The position numbers were made by a program, and so were the translations under genes. A DNA stretch of 32,489 bases, from assembly GCA_003427395.1 (NCBI GenBank), contig BFEA01000707.1:339999-372487 (forward strand), given 5' to 3'. Shown here one piece after another: positions 8,525 through 17,714 of the stretch. The stretch's first letter is position 1, and each line of letters begins with the position of its first letter. This DNA comes from Chara braunii. Lineage: Eukaryota; Streptophyta; Charophyceae; Charales; Characeae. The notes under the pieces were generated by a model. The model was not told where the DNA came from. It ran no database searches and saw only the letters and a program-made list of their open reading frames with translations.

Positions 8525-9944
8525 GTGAGAGAGTTTTGGGGTTATTGGTCAGCAACCAAACCGCAAGAAGGATCAATAGTGCAATGGTTCAATAATGGAG
8601 TGGCGCAACTTAGAGAAAGAATTAAGAGACTCTTTATTAAAATTGCCAGAGATAAAAAGGCTGCACTAGACAATTTGATCCTTCAACTAGAAGAACGGGA
8701 CAAACACCTGATGGATAACCCCTTAGACCTACCCACCTTCCAGGCGCTTCAAAGAGCGCGAACCCAACTACAAGAACATTTGGACGCCCAAGCTTAAAAA
8801 TGGCGAATACAAGTGAGAATAAGGAAGCTTCTGAAGGAATGATAACTAAAACTTTCTTCAATAAAGCCAAAGCAAAAAGCAGACAAAACTCAGTGCCATC
8901 CCTCAAGCACCCCTTTGATGGGGACCAACCTGTGGCCAGAAATGCTTATTAGATTGTAGAATATGCCTTCACATGCTACAAACACTTATTTACCTCTGAA
9001 ACGAGGCACACACACCCACAAACCTTGGAGGAAGCAAGGAGCACTTTGTTGAAGGCACTGCCAGCAATGGTGTCAACAGAACAAAGAAACCAATTGGATA
9101 CCCCCCTTTCCCACCTTGACCTGCTCCGAGCATTGCAAGACATGGATGATGAAAAAACATCGGGCCTGGATGCATTTCCTAAGGAATTCTGACTCCACTT
9201 TTAGGACGTTTTTTCGCATGACTCCACAGCCTACGTTAATGCAGTCTTCCACGATGAAACCTTTGGAGACATGATAGGACAAGGGGTGACTACACTGTTG
9301 CATAAGAAAGGAGATCAAGAGGAGATACACAACTACCGCCCAATCACCCTCCTACCTGTACCATACAAAACCGTTGCTAAAGCATGGGCGAATAGGTTGC
9401 TGCCCCTACTACCTCACCTCATACACCTGGACCAGTCTGGATTTATGCCACACCGAAATATTCAGGACAATATCCTACTCGTGAATGAGACCATCCGGTA
9501 CGCGCGTAAGAGAAAGGCTGAGGCGGCAATATTGTTCATTGACTTTGAAAAAGCATACGACCACGTGGACTGGGACTTCTTGGATCTCTGACTCCAATGC
9601 AATTTGGCCCCTTATTCTGTAAATGGGTTAGCATCTTGCACAGGACGGTCACGACCAATATCTCGCTTAATGGTCATCTAGCGCCACCCTTCCACCTCCA
9701 ACGATCGGTTAGACAAGGTGCCCCTATCGCACTGATGCTATTTGTCATAGTGATGGAAGCTCTAGCGGAAATTATCAGATCCAACCCATCCATCCAAAAG
9801 ATTGATGTCCCTGAAATCTCGTATCATCTCATTCCGATGACCTCCCTCTTTGCAGATGATCTCACGGTACTATTCAGACCCAACACACAGAGCTTCCAGG
9901 CGCTAACTCACACTATACGTCTCTTCAAGATAGCTGCGATATGA
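8525..9944 (+). pseudogene. LINE ORF2, reverse transcriptase domain
   Basis: The region from 8525 to 8797 encodes the helical linker between endonuclease and RT (WGYWSATKPQEG and on). After a frame break, about 8990-9190 encodes LFTSETRH to MDDEKTSGLDAFPKEF, the RT-0/1 region (K-T-S-G-D/L-D-A-F-P). At 9271-9591 it reads NYRPITLLPVPYKTVAKAWA and NRLLPLLPHLIHLDQSGF, then FIDFEKAYDHVDW, which is motif A with its catalytic Asp. At 9597-9944 come SVRQGAPIALMLFVIVMEAL (motif B) and TSLFADDLTVLF (motif C, the FADD box). Stops near 9190 and 9591 and three frame changes inactivate it. The motif spelling is of the plant/algal L1 type. Confidence 0.9.
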
Positions 9945-10783
9945 GAGTGAACTGGGGGACCAAAACAGAAGGATGGTGGCTGGATCCTATGCAGGCTACC
10001 CCCCCAATAGATCCCCCAGTGGCATGGAGGGATAAAGAGATGGCGATCAGAGTGTTGGGGGTAAGACTCTCAGCGGTGGGTCCTCCACCCGACCACTGGG
10101 ACAGGTTGGTGGACATTGCTATCCAACGAATAACACGATGGGACTCGAAACCCACCTCGTTGGTGGGTCGAGTCCTGGCAATAAGCAATGTCATCTTCAC
10201 GTCTATATGGTATAAGGTGGCCTTTTGGCCCCTCACCACTAAGCAACTCACAAAAATCAAACAGGCAGCGACATCCTACGTATGGAAAAATGATCACACG
10301 AATGCCAAATGCATTAAACGGGTCTCATGGGATGTCGTCGCCAGCCCTAGGAACGTAGGGGGACTAGGGGTCATTGATCCGGCACGAGAGATCACGGCGC
10401 TCATATTCAAATTTCTCATCCGCCTCCTAATGGCTAACGACATTTCATGGGCTTCATACGCTTACATTCAAATCTCCTGCCTTGCGCCCCCCTCGCCCCA
10501 TGACCAACAAGTGCACCCCCTGCAGTGGCTCACCAATCCAGTGTGGTCCATTCCGGCTGCCTCTCGGGGAGAACCGAACACGGATCTGGAAGGGAGAGCA
10601 AGAGTGCAACTGGACCTGCGCACGGACCCGTTGTGGCCCAAATTGATTCGGATGTGGAGAGACCATGGACCGAGGAGGAGATCGCCTCCACTAAGATGGC
10701 AAGAAATCATAAACCAACCTCTATTCGGCCACCCCTTTATGGGACCACCAAGCTGCACAATGGCATACGGGAGACAAAATTAG
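9941..10783 (+). pseudogene. LINE ORF2, RT thumb and connection region
   Basis: A long open frame of about 280 codons follows directly on the RT palm. It starts with RVNWGTKTEG, equal to the conserved 'G-x-K-IN-x-KSE' block after motif C. It continues with LGVRLSAVGPPPDHWDRLVD and WDSKPTSLVGRVLAISNVIF, typical of L1 thumb domains (LS-GR-lai-nvi), then FWPLTTKQLTKIKQAATSYV and RVSWDVVASPRNVGGLGVID. The overlap of a few bases with the previous frame shows an indel near 9941. This frame is unusually free of stops for a dead element and might reflect relatively recent decay. Confidence 0.85.
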
Positions 10784-10790
10784 AGATAAA

Positions 10791-11967
10791 ATGGGCCCTA
10801 GACCCATAGTTGCTCTAGACCTCCGTGAGCTACAAGAAGCAATGCCTCTGGCATGGTTGAAGGCACTGCGGGGAGACCCCCGATTCCAAACCGGGGATTG
10901 GGTGGTGGAAGCTGAATGTCTATATCTCCCGATGACTGTCTACAGGGTAGACCACATACAACCCACCTCCCTAAAACTCCAAGCTTATTGTCCAGTCCTG
11001 CCGGGAGCAAGGTGGTCAGCCATAATAAGGGAAGAGGCTTTAGGCTGCCAGCGTCCGGAAGAACACTACATCAGAATATAGGTAGTGGAGGACAAGGATG
11101 AAACATGATACGTATACGAACCGACCATTCCTCTGTCCCACCTCCCGTTCAATCCAACGGAATGAGAATGGAAGTGGGGATTTGACTCCAAGATGTTCCC
11201 ATGGCAATATACAGTTAAAAAGGGGTATAGAGCGTCTCAGACCCCACACCACATCATGGATAAAATCCTCACAAGGTGGGAGAGGGACTCACCACTCTCA
11301 TATCAGACCAACAAGTCACAGAGCCCTGCAGTGGCAGATTATCCATAGGTGCTTGCCCACACCGGACTGGGTCACAGCGAGGTCTAACCTGGAACAAAAA
11401 GGTAAGCTTTCCCCGTTGTGTACCTATTGTGAAATGATCCCGCCTAGGAAAAGGGTCACCCTGGAACACTGTCTTTTGGACCGTCCCATGGCAGCCCGAA
11501 TCTGGCGCTGGTGGGATGCAGCTTGGCACTACATCATGGGACAACACCTGCCATGGACCATAAAGGCACTCCTGTTCGGAGTGCTGCCACCGGAAGGAGC
11601 AAACTGGGCACAATTTACGCTCAACTTGTTTCATTACACCAGGCTGGCAATTCTCATGGCAGCATGGCGTATGAGAGGCTCCCACGAAAGAAATCAACAA
11701 ACATTCGGATTCATACAGGCTAGATCCACCATTGTCGACACCATAACCGCTCAAACTCAAGAAGCCTGGAAAAATCTCAGATCTAAACTCGAACAAGAAA
11801 TTCACAATTCGAAGCAGGTACAATTACTAGAAAATAATCGCAACATATGGGTGGACCACGGCCAAAGACTGTGTACACTGGACGACCAACAAAACTTACA
11901 AATGGCAACCATGGCTCTCTACGGAAAGGCAGTGGGAATTCCTTCCCACGGACCACTTTACTATTGA
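10791..11967 (+). pseudogene. LINE ORF2, C-terminal region with zinc finger
   Basis: Two frames, 10791-11081 and 11098-11967, complete ORF2. The second contains RALQWQIIHRCLPTPDWVTA, then CTYCEMIPPRKRVTLEHCLL, then RPMAARIWRWWDAAW. This matches the zf-RVT region of plant L1s: Cys-x2-Cys, about ten residues, then Glu-His-Cys-Leu and an aromatic W-x-W stretch. The domain is thought to bind nucleic acid. The frame ends at a TGA at 11965-11967, taken as the end of ORF2. A frameshift near 11081 separates the two parts. Confidence 0.8.
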
Positions 11968-12835
11968 ATTACGGCCTACGAATTGCACTCTGATTCCCAG
12001 CGACCCTTAGGAAGACCATCCAGGCTCATCATAACCTGTTTGGGGGTGAACCCTTTCTCACTTCCTTCCCTTGCTCTTCCCCTCTCCTCTTCCCTTCCTC
12101 TTTCCCCCCCCACACCCAAACAGCTGGCCAGGTGCGAATTGTCCCAAAGGGAATTAAGGCAGGGTGACCAGAGGAACACAGCATGATGCAGATCGTTGGA
12201 GAGGAACCCCCGCAGCAACAAAGGAAAGTCAAGTGACACAAGGATTCAGACCAGCTGCTAGCCTAGACCACCCTTATGGAGAAGACACCAAGGATCGAGC
12301 CACAAGGAGACTGGACATTGAAGCCTGATGATTAGCGGAAACAGAAATAGGGGAATGCAGAGCTTGTCTCCCCCTAGTGGCAATCAGTGACGAGGAGCAC
12401 CGACCGAAGATCTGGGTGGTCAATTTCCCAGGCAAGTAGGAACGAGGACAGGGAAAGGAAGAGACATTACACAAAGAAAGGGGAGAATATGGGGCGAAGG
12501 TGCTCTCACAATCGGACATTCAGACATATCCATAGGGTCGGACACATCTCACACATATGTTCAGCTCAGTGCTCCCACAATCAGACAATCAGGCATACCT
12601 ACAGTGTCGGATACATCTCGCACATATGTTCAGTTCATCAAGAACCAACTGCACTTTAGCAATGATCAAACAGGGGGGCTGCTGAAATAGGGTTGGGTTA
12701 ATAGATAATGGGGTGCTCCTAAAATGGGAAGGGTGACATTAGCAGCTCCATGGGATGACGGAGCCTCGGGATGAGTCAATAATAACCACAGCCCCAGGAA
12801 ACAACAAACATCAATCTCATTGCTTCATGATGTAT
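11968..12835 (+). other. LINE 3' untranslated region
   Basis: About 870 bases between the ORF2 stop and the conserved tail block show no coding signal. A TC-rich stretch lies at 12055-12115. A two-copy tandem repeat of period 69 lies at 12501-12638, each copy ending around CACATATGTTCAG. I see no other structure. Confidence 0.6.
12501..12638 (+). repeat. Two-copy 69-bp tandem repeat in the LINE 3' UTR
   Basis: Copies at 12501-12569 and 12570-12638 share blocks such as TGCTC(T/C)CACAATC, GTCGGA(C/T)ACATCTC and CACATATGTTCAG, with about ten scattered differences. Variable-number repeats are common in LINE 3' UTRs. Confidence 0.75.
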
Positions 12836-13012
12836 CAATGGGACACTGGAGCAGCAGGTGTCGCTCCCCAGCAATAGATGGAGCAGCCCGACAGATAAGC
12901 CCTCAATTCTGACGATTCTCTTATCACCGCCAGGATAGAGGGATATCGCAAGGGCCTTTCTTAAAAATAAAAATAAAATAAAATAAATTTAATAAAATAA
13001 AATAAAATAAAA
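12836..13012 (+). repeat. LINE 3' tail block and AAAAT-type tail
   Basis: TGGGACACTGG is followed by AGCAGGTGTCGCTCCCC, AGCAATAGATGGAGC and a run of AAAAT and AAATA units (12961-13012). The block shares GGGAC-x-CTGG, CAGGTG, CTCCCC, CAATAGAT and GGAGC in the same order with the SINE-like tails at 4706 and 13903. GCTCC/GGAGC can pair around CAATAGAT. The likely role is recognition by the LINE RT. A SINE inserted in the LINE 3' UTR is the alternative. Confidence 0.65.
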
Positions 13013-13300
13013 AACACTGGAGGGGGGGGGTAAAGAAAAGAAAAAAAACTCTAGTCACTCCCTTGATGACGGAGACAGGAATTTTTGATGGGGCAGGAGA
13101 TTTGTTGCTGATGACCGTGTCTGGCCCCTTACCGAAAACGGGCCTCCCGAGACTCTTCAGGAGGAGGGAGTCAGGGTTGTCTTTATGTGGATGTGATCGG
13201 CGTCTCGCAGCTCGGGCTGGGAGAGATGCAAGGTGGAACATCATCTACTAGCGGTGGCAGAGTAGGACAGAGATAGCTTGAGGTAGGTTTTTTTGGGGGA
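13013..13300 (+). other. Unassigned stretch between the LINE tail and a SINE
   Basis: A G run (13022-13030) and A-rich bases are followed by about 200 bases of mixed sequence. No motif, repeat or coding signal is recognised. The 5' part of the following dimeric SINE may begin within it. Confidence 0.4.
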
Positions 13301-13489
13301 ACAGCCTTCTTTGAGGGGAGTAGCGTAGAGGGAGGCTCTCCTATTGGTGGGGCTGTGAGGAACTGCTCAACAACAGATTGGTTGTTTGCTCAGGATCCCA
13401 CTATTATCAGATCAAAATTCTTAGGTTACATTCTAGTCTGGCTGATCTCCTAATTGAGCTTTTATCATGTTCTTGCCCAGGTTGAGTAG

Positions 13490-13985
13490 AAATCAGAACG
13501 ACGCTGCCCAGAGCTGGGGCATCGCCCTGTAACCTTTATAGGAGATTGAGGCCTGGATAGAGATCTGTGGATTGCTGAGGGTGGAAGGCAATTACAATAC
13601 TTGACCAAAGGTTACAATCTGGCCGACGAAGGTCGGCGCTGGGGTGGGTGGTGCTGCCCTGTAACCTAGCTAGAGTGGGGTGTTAGACCGGGTAGAGGCT
13701 TGATTGGTATACAGTATTGGCTCGATAGAGACTGGCTGGTTGGTATGGATATATGAGATTAGGGTTAGGGTAGTATGTGAGATCTGAGTAGATAAGCATT
13801 CTGAGTAGTCAGCATCAATCTCTAGCTTATTATCTCAATCATCCTGAAGTATTCCTGAATCATCTCAAATTTTCATCAATCATCAATGTATTCCAATTAT
13901 AAGGGACGCTGGGCCCGGTTCCCAACATGTGCTGCTCCCCACGAATAGATTCGAGCATTATTAAAAAAAAAAAAAAAAAAAAAAA
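13490..13985 (+). mobile_element. Dimeric SINE, copy I, with stem-loop tail and poly(A)
   Basis: Two related units contain GAGCTGGGGC...CGCCCTGTAACC (core at 13525) and GCGCTGGGGTGGGTGGTGCTG...CCCTGTAACC (core at 13657). Each is followed about 20-25 bases later by a GAGGCCTGG-like block. The first unit lacks about six bases present in the second (short-long order). The element ends in AAGGGACGCTGGGCCCGG, TTCCCAACATGTGCTGCTCC, CCACGAATAGATTCGAGC and 23 A at 13963-13985. GCTGGG near the start of the tail can pair with the downstream CCCA(A/G)C. The element has no coding capacity. The 5' end is uncertain. Confidence 0.75.
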
Positions 13986-14088
13986 GGTGCCTTGATGGGT
14001 GTCAGCCGATGGTTACCTAATTCCCTTTTGGTTAACATTGGGCTTCCAACGCTGCACTGACGTTGTTACATCTAGTGGTTCATGGATG

Positions 14089-14310
14089 GCCGATGCAGAA
14101 CGATGCTGGTCGGTGCTGGGATGCTGCCCTGTAACCTGTTGTTGGCGGGAGCGTGAGGCCTGGTAGAGAGGTCTAGGGGCCTTGATTTGGGGGGGACATT
14201 GCAGTGGCCAACCCGGGGTCATTACCAGGACGATGCTGGCTGGAGCTGGGGTGGGTTGTGCTGCCCTGTAACCTAGGCATGTTGAGGGTGTGAGGCCTGG
14301 TATTGAGAAC
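14089..14310 (+). mobile_element. Dimeric SINE, copy II
   Basis: The same short-long pair of units is present: CGGTGCTGGGATGCTGCCCTGTAACC (core at 14127) and GGAGCTGGGGTGGGTTGTGC...CCCTGTAACC (core at 14264), each followed by GTGAGGCCTGG. A probable decayed tail lies at 14486 (CATATGGGACATTGGGTCAAG), with no poly(A). It lies about 100 bases after the poly(A) of copy I, in the same orientation. Confidence 0.75.
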
Positions 14311-14588
14311 ATGACAGCTTCGGTGAGTTTCGGTTTAGTATGTCGGGTAACACTTAGGTATCTGGTGTTCAGTGGGTTTCCTATGGATTTCCTGAATGGT
14401 TCAGTACCTTTCCACAAATGTTCCTGTTATTCTCAGCCGAAGCCAGGTAATGGCCCGGGTATCTCAAATTGTTATATATATCTCCATATGGGACATTGGG
14501 TCAAGCGCCTTTGGATGCCACGCATGTGTTAAGCGCTATCTCCAGAATCTTTCACCCCTTTGCAGCATCGTCATGCCATACGCTAGCT
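14311..14588 (+). other. Dimeric SINE 3' region and transition to minisatellite
   Basis: Non-coding sequence that holds the probable decayed SINE tail (14486-14505). From there, AAGCGC-headed segments (14510 and about 14530) lead into the 25-bp array that follows. Nothing else is recognised. Confidence 0.4.
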
Positions 14589-14839
14589 GTCAGCGCCATG
14601 CCACGTGTATGAAGTCAGCGCCACGACATCCACCAGTTGCTAGCGCCTCGTTGCTTGCCAGCAACCAGCACCACGTCGTCCGCGGGCAACCAGCGCCTTG
14701 CTCCTCTCAGGGAGCCAGCACCTCGACGCCTTCGAACTACCAGCGCCCTGCTACCAGCGTGCAACCAGCACCTCACCACCGATGACTGACCAGCGCCCCG
14801 CCTCCCGCATGCTGCCAACGCCACACGTCCAGCATGCGC
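14589..14839 (+). repeat. 25-bp minisatellite with conserved 8-base heads
   Basis: Ten units start at 14589, 14614, 14640, 14665, 14690, 14715, 14740, 14765, 14790 and 14815. All are 25 bases long except the second (26). Each starts with a head of the form CCAGC(G/A)CC (GTCAGCGCC or CTAGCGCC in the first three), and the remaining 17 bases differ widely. From unit 4 to unit 9 the heads alternate strictly A, G, A, G, A, G. No homologous spacer is repeated. The array is not a CRISPR: the constant part is too short and the context is eukaryotic. Confidence 0.85.
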
Positions 14840-15196
14840 GTCGTCGTCAACATGCTCCACCATTGCACAAGCGCTAACACACGCCCCTGAGCTCCCCCAA
14901 AGCTGGGTTGGATAGCCCCGCCTAATCAGTATAACAATTGTACCAGTTCTCTCTTATGGATCGTATGTATATATTTTTGGTTTGTAACCCTCATGCGCAA
15001 GAGTTGTGTCATTCTGTGAATGTAATTGTGTTAATTGAAATGAACTTCGAACATCATTTCAACTGAGGCCTTCCTCCTTCGTCTCACCACAAAATTCAGA
15101 CAAGATCACCCCTCCGAGATGGTAGAAAGGTGATGGTGCTGAATGATTAACACTGAGGTAGGGAAGTGGAAATAAGGATGCACCAGGAGACCAACT
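14840..15196. other. Unassigned, possibly the end of an LTR
   Basis: AT-richer sequence with TGTATATATTTTTGG near 14965 and a stretch ending GTCTCACCACA at about 15090 has the look of an LTR R-U5 end. No partner copy or primer-binding site was found, so this is only a possibility. The next 100 bases lead into the tRNA-headed SINE. Confidence 0.25.
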
Positions 15197-15540
15197 GGGT
15201 GTAGCTCATTTGGTAAGGCGTTCAAACGGTGCTCAGGAGGCCGTGGGTTCGACTCCCATTGCCCCCTGGCATGCTTGGCGTCTGACCTTCGAGACGGCCA
15301 TGTGGTAAGCAAGTGTGTGGTAGCTCAGATGTGAGGAAACCCGGGGAGGGGTCATCTGCCGCATGCTGAAGCCAAGGGCAACGGCGTCTGTCACCCACTG
15401 AGCCCGCTTCCGAGGTCTTCAGAGATCAGCAGGGGTTCAAGGTTCGTGCTGCCTGTCACACGCCTTCCCTGAACTGTTTTCGAGAAGGTCCTGGCAGTTG
15501 ATCAGGGTAGAAGAATTTAAAATACAATAAAGAAATGCCT
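15197..15540 (+). mobile_element. tRNA-derived SINE
   Basis: The head at 15197-15267 can be laid out as a tRNA: GGGTGTA pairs with TGCCCCC at six of seven positions, TAGCTCATTTGG is a good A box, and GGTTCGACTCC is a perfect B box inside a 5-bp T arm (GTGGG/CCCAT). The two boxes would drive RNA polymerase III. A body of about 270 unique bases ends in an A-rich AAAATACAATAAAG tail near 15520-15535. The D and anticodon arms are poor, so this is not a functional tRNA gene. Confidence 0.7.
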
Positions 15541-15702
15541 CAAACATGCAGATCCCAGTCCAGGCTGAAATCTCTTTATAGGTCATCCCTGTTAGATTTT
15601 AAATTTGAATGGGAAATGGTTGAAATTTACAGCGTTAGAAAAAAATTGTACTTAAAACGAGAAGTGTGTTTTTGCGATTCCGATGGGGAGTACCCAAATT
15701 GC
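15541..15702. other. Unassigned spacer
   Basis: Mixed, AT-rich sequence between the SINE and the start of the inverted repeat. A short open frame exists, but there is no codon pattern or motif to support a gene. Confidence 0.4.
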
Positions 15703-16558
15703 CCTTGGGTAAGCTAGGGGAAGGACGGTAAGACTGTTTCAGTAGGTGCTACCCTGTCTGAACCTAGGGTCCAGAGTCTCTTGGGGCCTGTAGTAGATTG
15801 GTTGGGCCTGGTGTCCGAAGTTCCCGTTCGATAAGGCTCGTCCGATTCTGCTTCCACCAGGGATGGGCAACCTATCAGCCTTGGTCCCGATCACTCCTGT
15901 TCGGTCCAAGTTGCCTGCCCATTGGTAGGGTAATGGTCCTGAGTGCTGGTCACACTGAGGTAGGATAGTTGGATAGGGGGTGCGTTGGGAGTATTGACGT
16001 GAGGATGGGATGGGAGGTGGTCTCATATTACAGGACACCCGCGGCCCACTGCCCCAGGTGATCATTGTGCGCCTAGTGACTGGCCTCTGCAATACCATGG
16101 ACTTTAAAAAACAAACAAACAAACAAAAAAAACAGTACTTCCTTTTTTTTTTTTTTTTTTTTTTGGTGTTGCAGAGGCCAGTCACTGTGTACACAGTGAT
16201 CACCTGGAGCAGTAGGTCGTGGGTGTCCTGGAATATGAGACCACCTCCCATCCCATCCTCACGTCAATACTCCTAGCGCACCCCCTATCCCACTATCCTA
16301 CCTCAGTGTGACCAGCACTCATGACCATTACCCTACCAATGGGCAGGTAACTTGGACCGAACAGCAGTGATAGGCACCAAGGCTGATAGGTTGCCCAGCC
16401 CTTGTGGAAGCGGAATCGGACGAGCCTTGTCGAACGGGAACTTCGGACGCCAGGCCCGGACAATCTACTACAGGCCCCAAGAGACTTTGGCCCTAGGTTT
16501 CAGACAGGGTAGCACCCATTGAAGCAGTCTTACCGTCCTTCCCCTAGCTTACCCAAGG
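15703..16558. repeat. Tail-to-tail inverted pair of a 395-bp retroposon
   Basis: The left arm, 15703-16097, matches the reverse complement of the right arm, 16165-16558, over its whole length with scattered substitutions and small indels. The loop (16098-16164) holds an A-rich stretch with CAAA units, then 22 T (16143-16164). These are the poly(A) ends of two oppositely oriented copies that meet tail to tail. The arms carry no long open frame. The right copy extends further 5' (see the TATA-like site); the left copy is 5'-truncated at 15703. Confidence 0.85.
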
Positions 16559-16660
16559 CCAGGCGGAACTCGGACTGGCCTGAGCAACTTATACCCCTAC
16601 CCTTACCCTAGGGTCTAAGCCTTATATATAGCCACTAGACAGTTCTACCCGAAAATCAGT
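16559..16660 (-). promoter_or_regulatory. 5' extension of the right copy with TATA-like box
   Basis: On the minus strand, CTATATATAAGGC (around 16630-16619) lies about 60-70 bases before the point where the two copies become homologous. A TATA box at this distance suggests that the retroposed RNA, or the LTR it derives from, was transcribed by RNA polymerase II. CCCTAGGGTAAGGGTAGGGG follows it. The promoter role is inferred from the motif alone. Confidence 0.35.
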
Positions 16661-16754
16661 AGGAACTGCGGTGGCCCATATTTGTCCCTACCGCAGATAC
16701 TAGACCCACCCAGTGACTAGACCCCCCAAGTCTGATAGTTGTGTAGTTCGAAAT

Positions 16755-16950
16755 GTATGTGTATACCCGAAGGTTGTGTATGTTTCGTGTATCTATGTAT
16801 GAAGATGTACAGACAGCACTATGTGTAGAAACTTGTGTATATAGCTCGTAGGCCATGTATAATTTGCAAGCTATGTATATGCTCGAAGGTTGTGTGTGCC
16901 CTGTGAATCAATGTATCGAGATATATAGGCAGCATCATGTGTGTATATCG
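16755..16950 (+). repeat. Two-copy tandem repeat, period 116
   Basis: CGAAGGTTGTGT occurs at 16768 and 16884, and the sequence around it is similar over about 80-110 bases (TGTATC-AG-TGTA/ATAT-CAGACAGCA/AGGCAGCA, CATGTGTG/TATGTGTA). The unit is rich in TGTAT. Confidence 0.6.
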
Positions 16951-16989
16951 AAGAGAGAACGGGGTAAGCTGGACAAGGACCCCCCAAGA

Positions 16990-17062
16990 TCCGAGCCAAG
17001 CTCGAACCCGTGACCTTGAAACATGTAATCGTATGACTCTACCATGTGAACGGCTAGTGGAA
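16990..17062 (-). repeat. tRNA-like segment (SINE head), minus strand
   Basis: Read on the minus strand, an A-box-like TAGCCGTTCACATGGTAGAG is followed after about 30 bases by a B box, GGGTTCGAGCTTGG. Spacing and sequence fit a tRNA-derived promoter. The acceptor arm is not closed, so a SINE head or tRNA relic is more likely than a tRNA gene. Confidence 0.5.
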
Positions 17063-17267
17063 ATGGCACAAACGTGTGATATGCTAGACTGGGAGATCAA
17101 CAGAACACCCCCAAGCAACCCATGTGAAACCCAGAACCAACATACAACACCATGAACAACCCTTGGGTGGTGTGCAGGTAGTGTCTGTAATAGTACCATG
17201 CGACAGCCCAAGGGAGTGTGTCCAGCCGTGCGTCAATCTAACGCCCTGCCGGTGTCCATGCGCAAGG

Positions 17268-17351
17268 TTGCAATTGAGTTTTGAACTCGCAACCTCATAC
17301 CACAATCCGAATTTCCAACCGGTGCTCTAACCACTAAGCCACATCAACTGG
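17268..17351 (-). repeat. tRNA-like segment, minus strand
   Basis: On the minus strand, TGGCTTAGTGGTTAGAGCACC is a strong A box, and GGTTGCGAGTTCAAAACTC contains a B box. The outer bases CAGTTGATG and CAATTG pair only partly. The A box matches those of nuclear tRNAs, so a decayed tRNA gene or a tRNA-headed SINE is likely. Confidence 0.55.
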
Positions 17352-17366
17352 ACAAAAAAAAAGTCG

Positions 17367-17714
17367 TGCCCGTTAACAAGCCACAATTTTAGGAAACATA
17401 AGGGTCACTACAGGAGACCCCAAATTCATCCAACTAGTAACGTTTCTACTCTATTTTTTTCCATGGCCAATAGTTGGGCCAAGTACTGAGGATTTAAGGT
17501 GGACCATTATGCACTGCAGGGAATCTAAATTGGTGCCCCTCCAATGGCAGATTGAACATAAATGCTTACCTAGATGAGTTTTGTTAAACCACCAGTACTT
17601 GGCCCAGCTATGGGTCAGGGGAAAAAATAGAGTAGAAACGCTTCTAGTCGGATGAATTTGGGCGCTCCTGTGGTGGCCCGTACATATCATAAAACCGTGG
17701 CTTGTTTACGGGCA
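17367..17714. repeat. Fold-back element with about 131-bp inverted arms
   Basis: The left arm starts TGCCCGTTAACAAGCCAC (17367), and the right arm, read on the other strand, starts TGCCCGTAAACAAGCCAC (17714). The arms stay similar over about 130 bases (TTTCTACTCTATTTTTTTCC and GGGCCAAGTACTG in both), with an unrelated centre of about 85 bases. This is the shape of a non-autonomous fold-back or MITE-like DNA element. A further 16-base inverted match, TAAACCACCAGTACTT (17585) with AAGTACTGGTGGTTTA (17727), extends past the right arm. No transposase is present. Confidence 0.75.

Larger units (their letters stand above)
5574..13012 (+). mobile_element. L1-type non-LTR retrotransposon (LINE), degraded
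   Basis: The plus-strand order is an ORF1-like/linker region (5549-7435), an APE-type endonuclease (7658-8481), an RT (8525-9944), a thumb and connection region (9941-11081), a C-terminal CCHC-like zinc finger (11098-11967), a 3' UTR, and an A-rich tail with AAAAT units ending near 13012. This is the layout of plant and algal L1 elements. At least eight stops or frame changes interrupt ORF2. The left end is unclear; LINE ORF1 at 137-2199 may be its 5' part, split off by the PLE insertion. Confidence 0.8.

Noticed and set aside
14589-14839. Possible CRISPR-like array (short constant part, variable part)
   Set aside because: The constant part is only 8 bases, the period 25, there are no cas genes, and the context is clearly eukaryotic.
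15197-15267. Functional tRNA gene
   Set aside because: A and B boxes and the acceptor arm are good, but the D and anticodon arms do not fold properly and a SINE body with A-rich tail follows.
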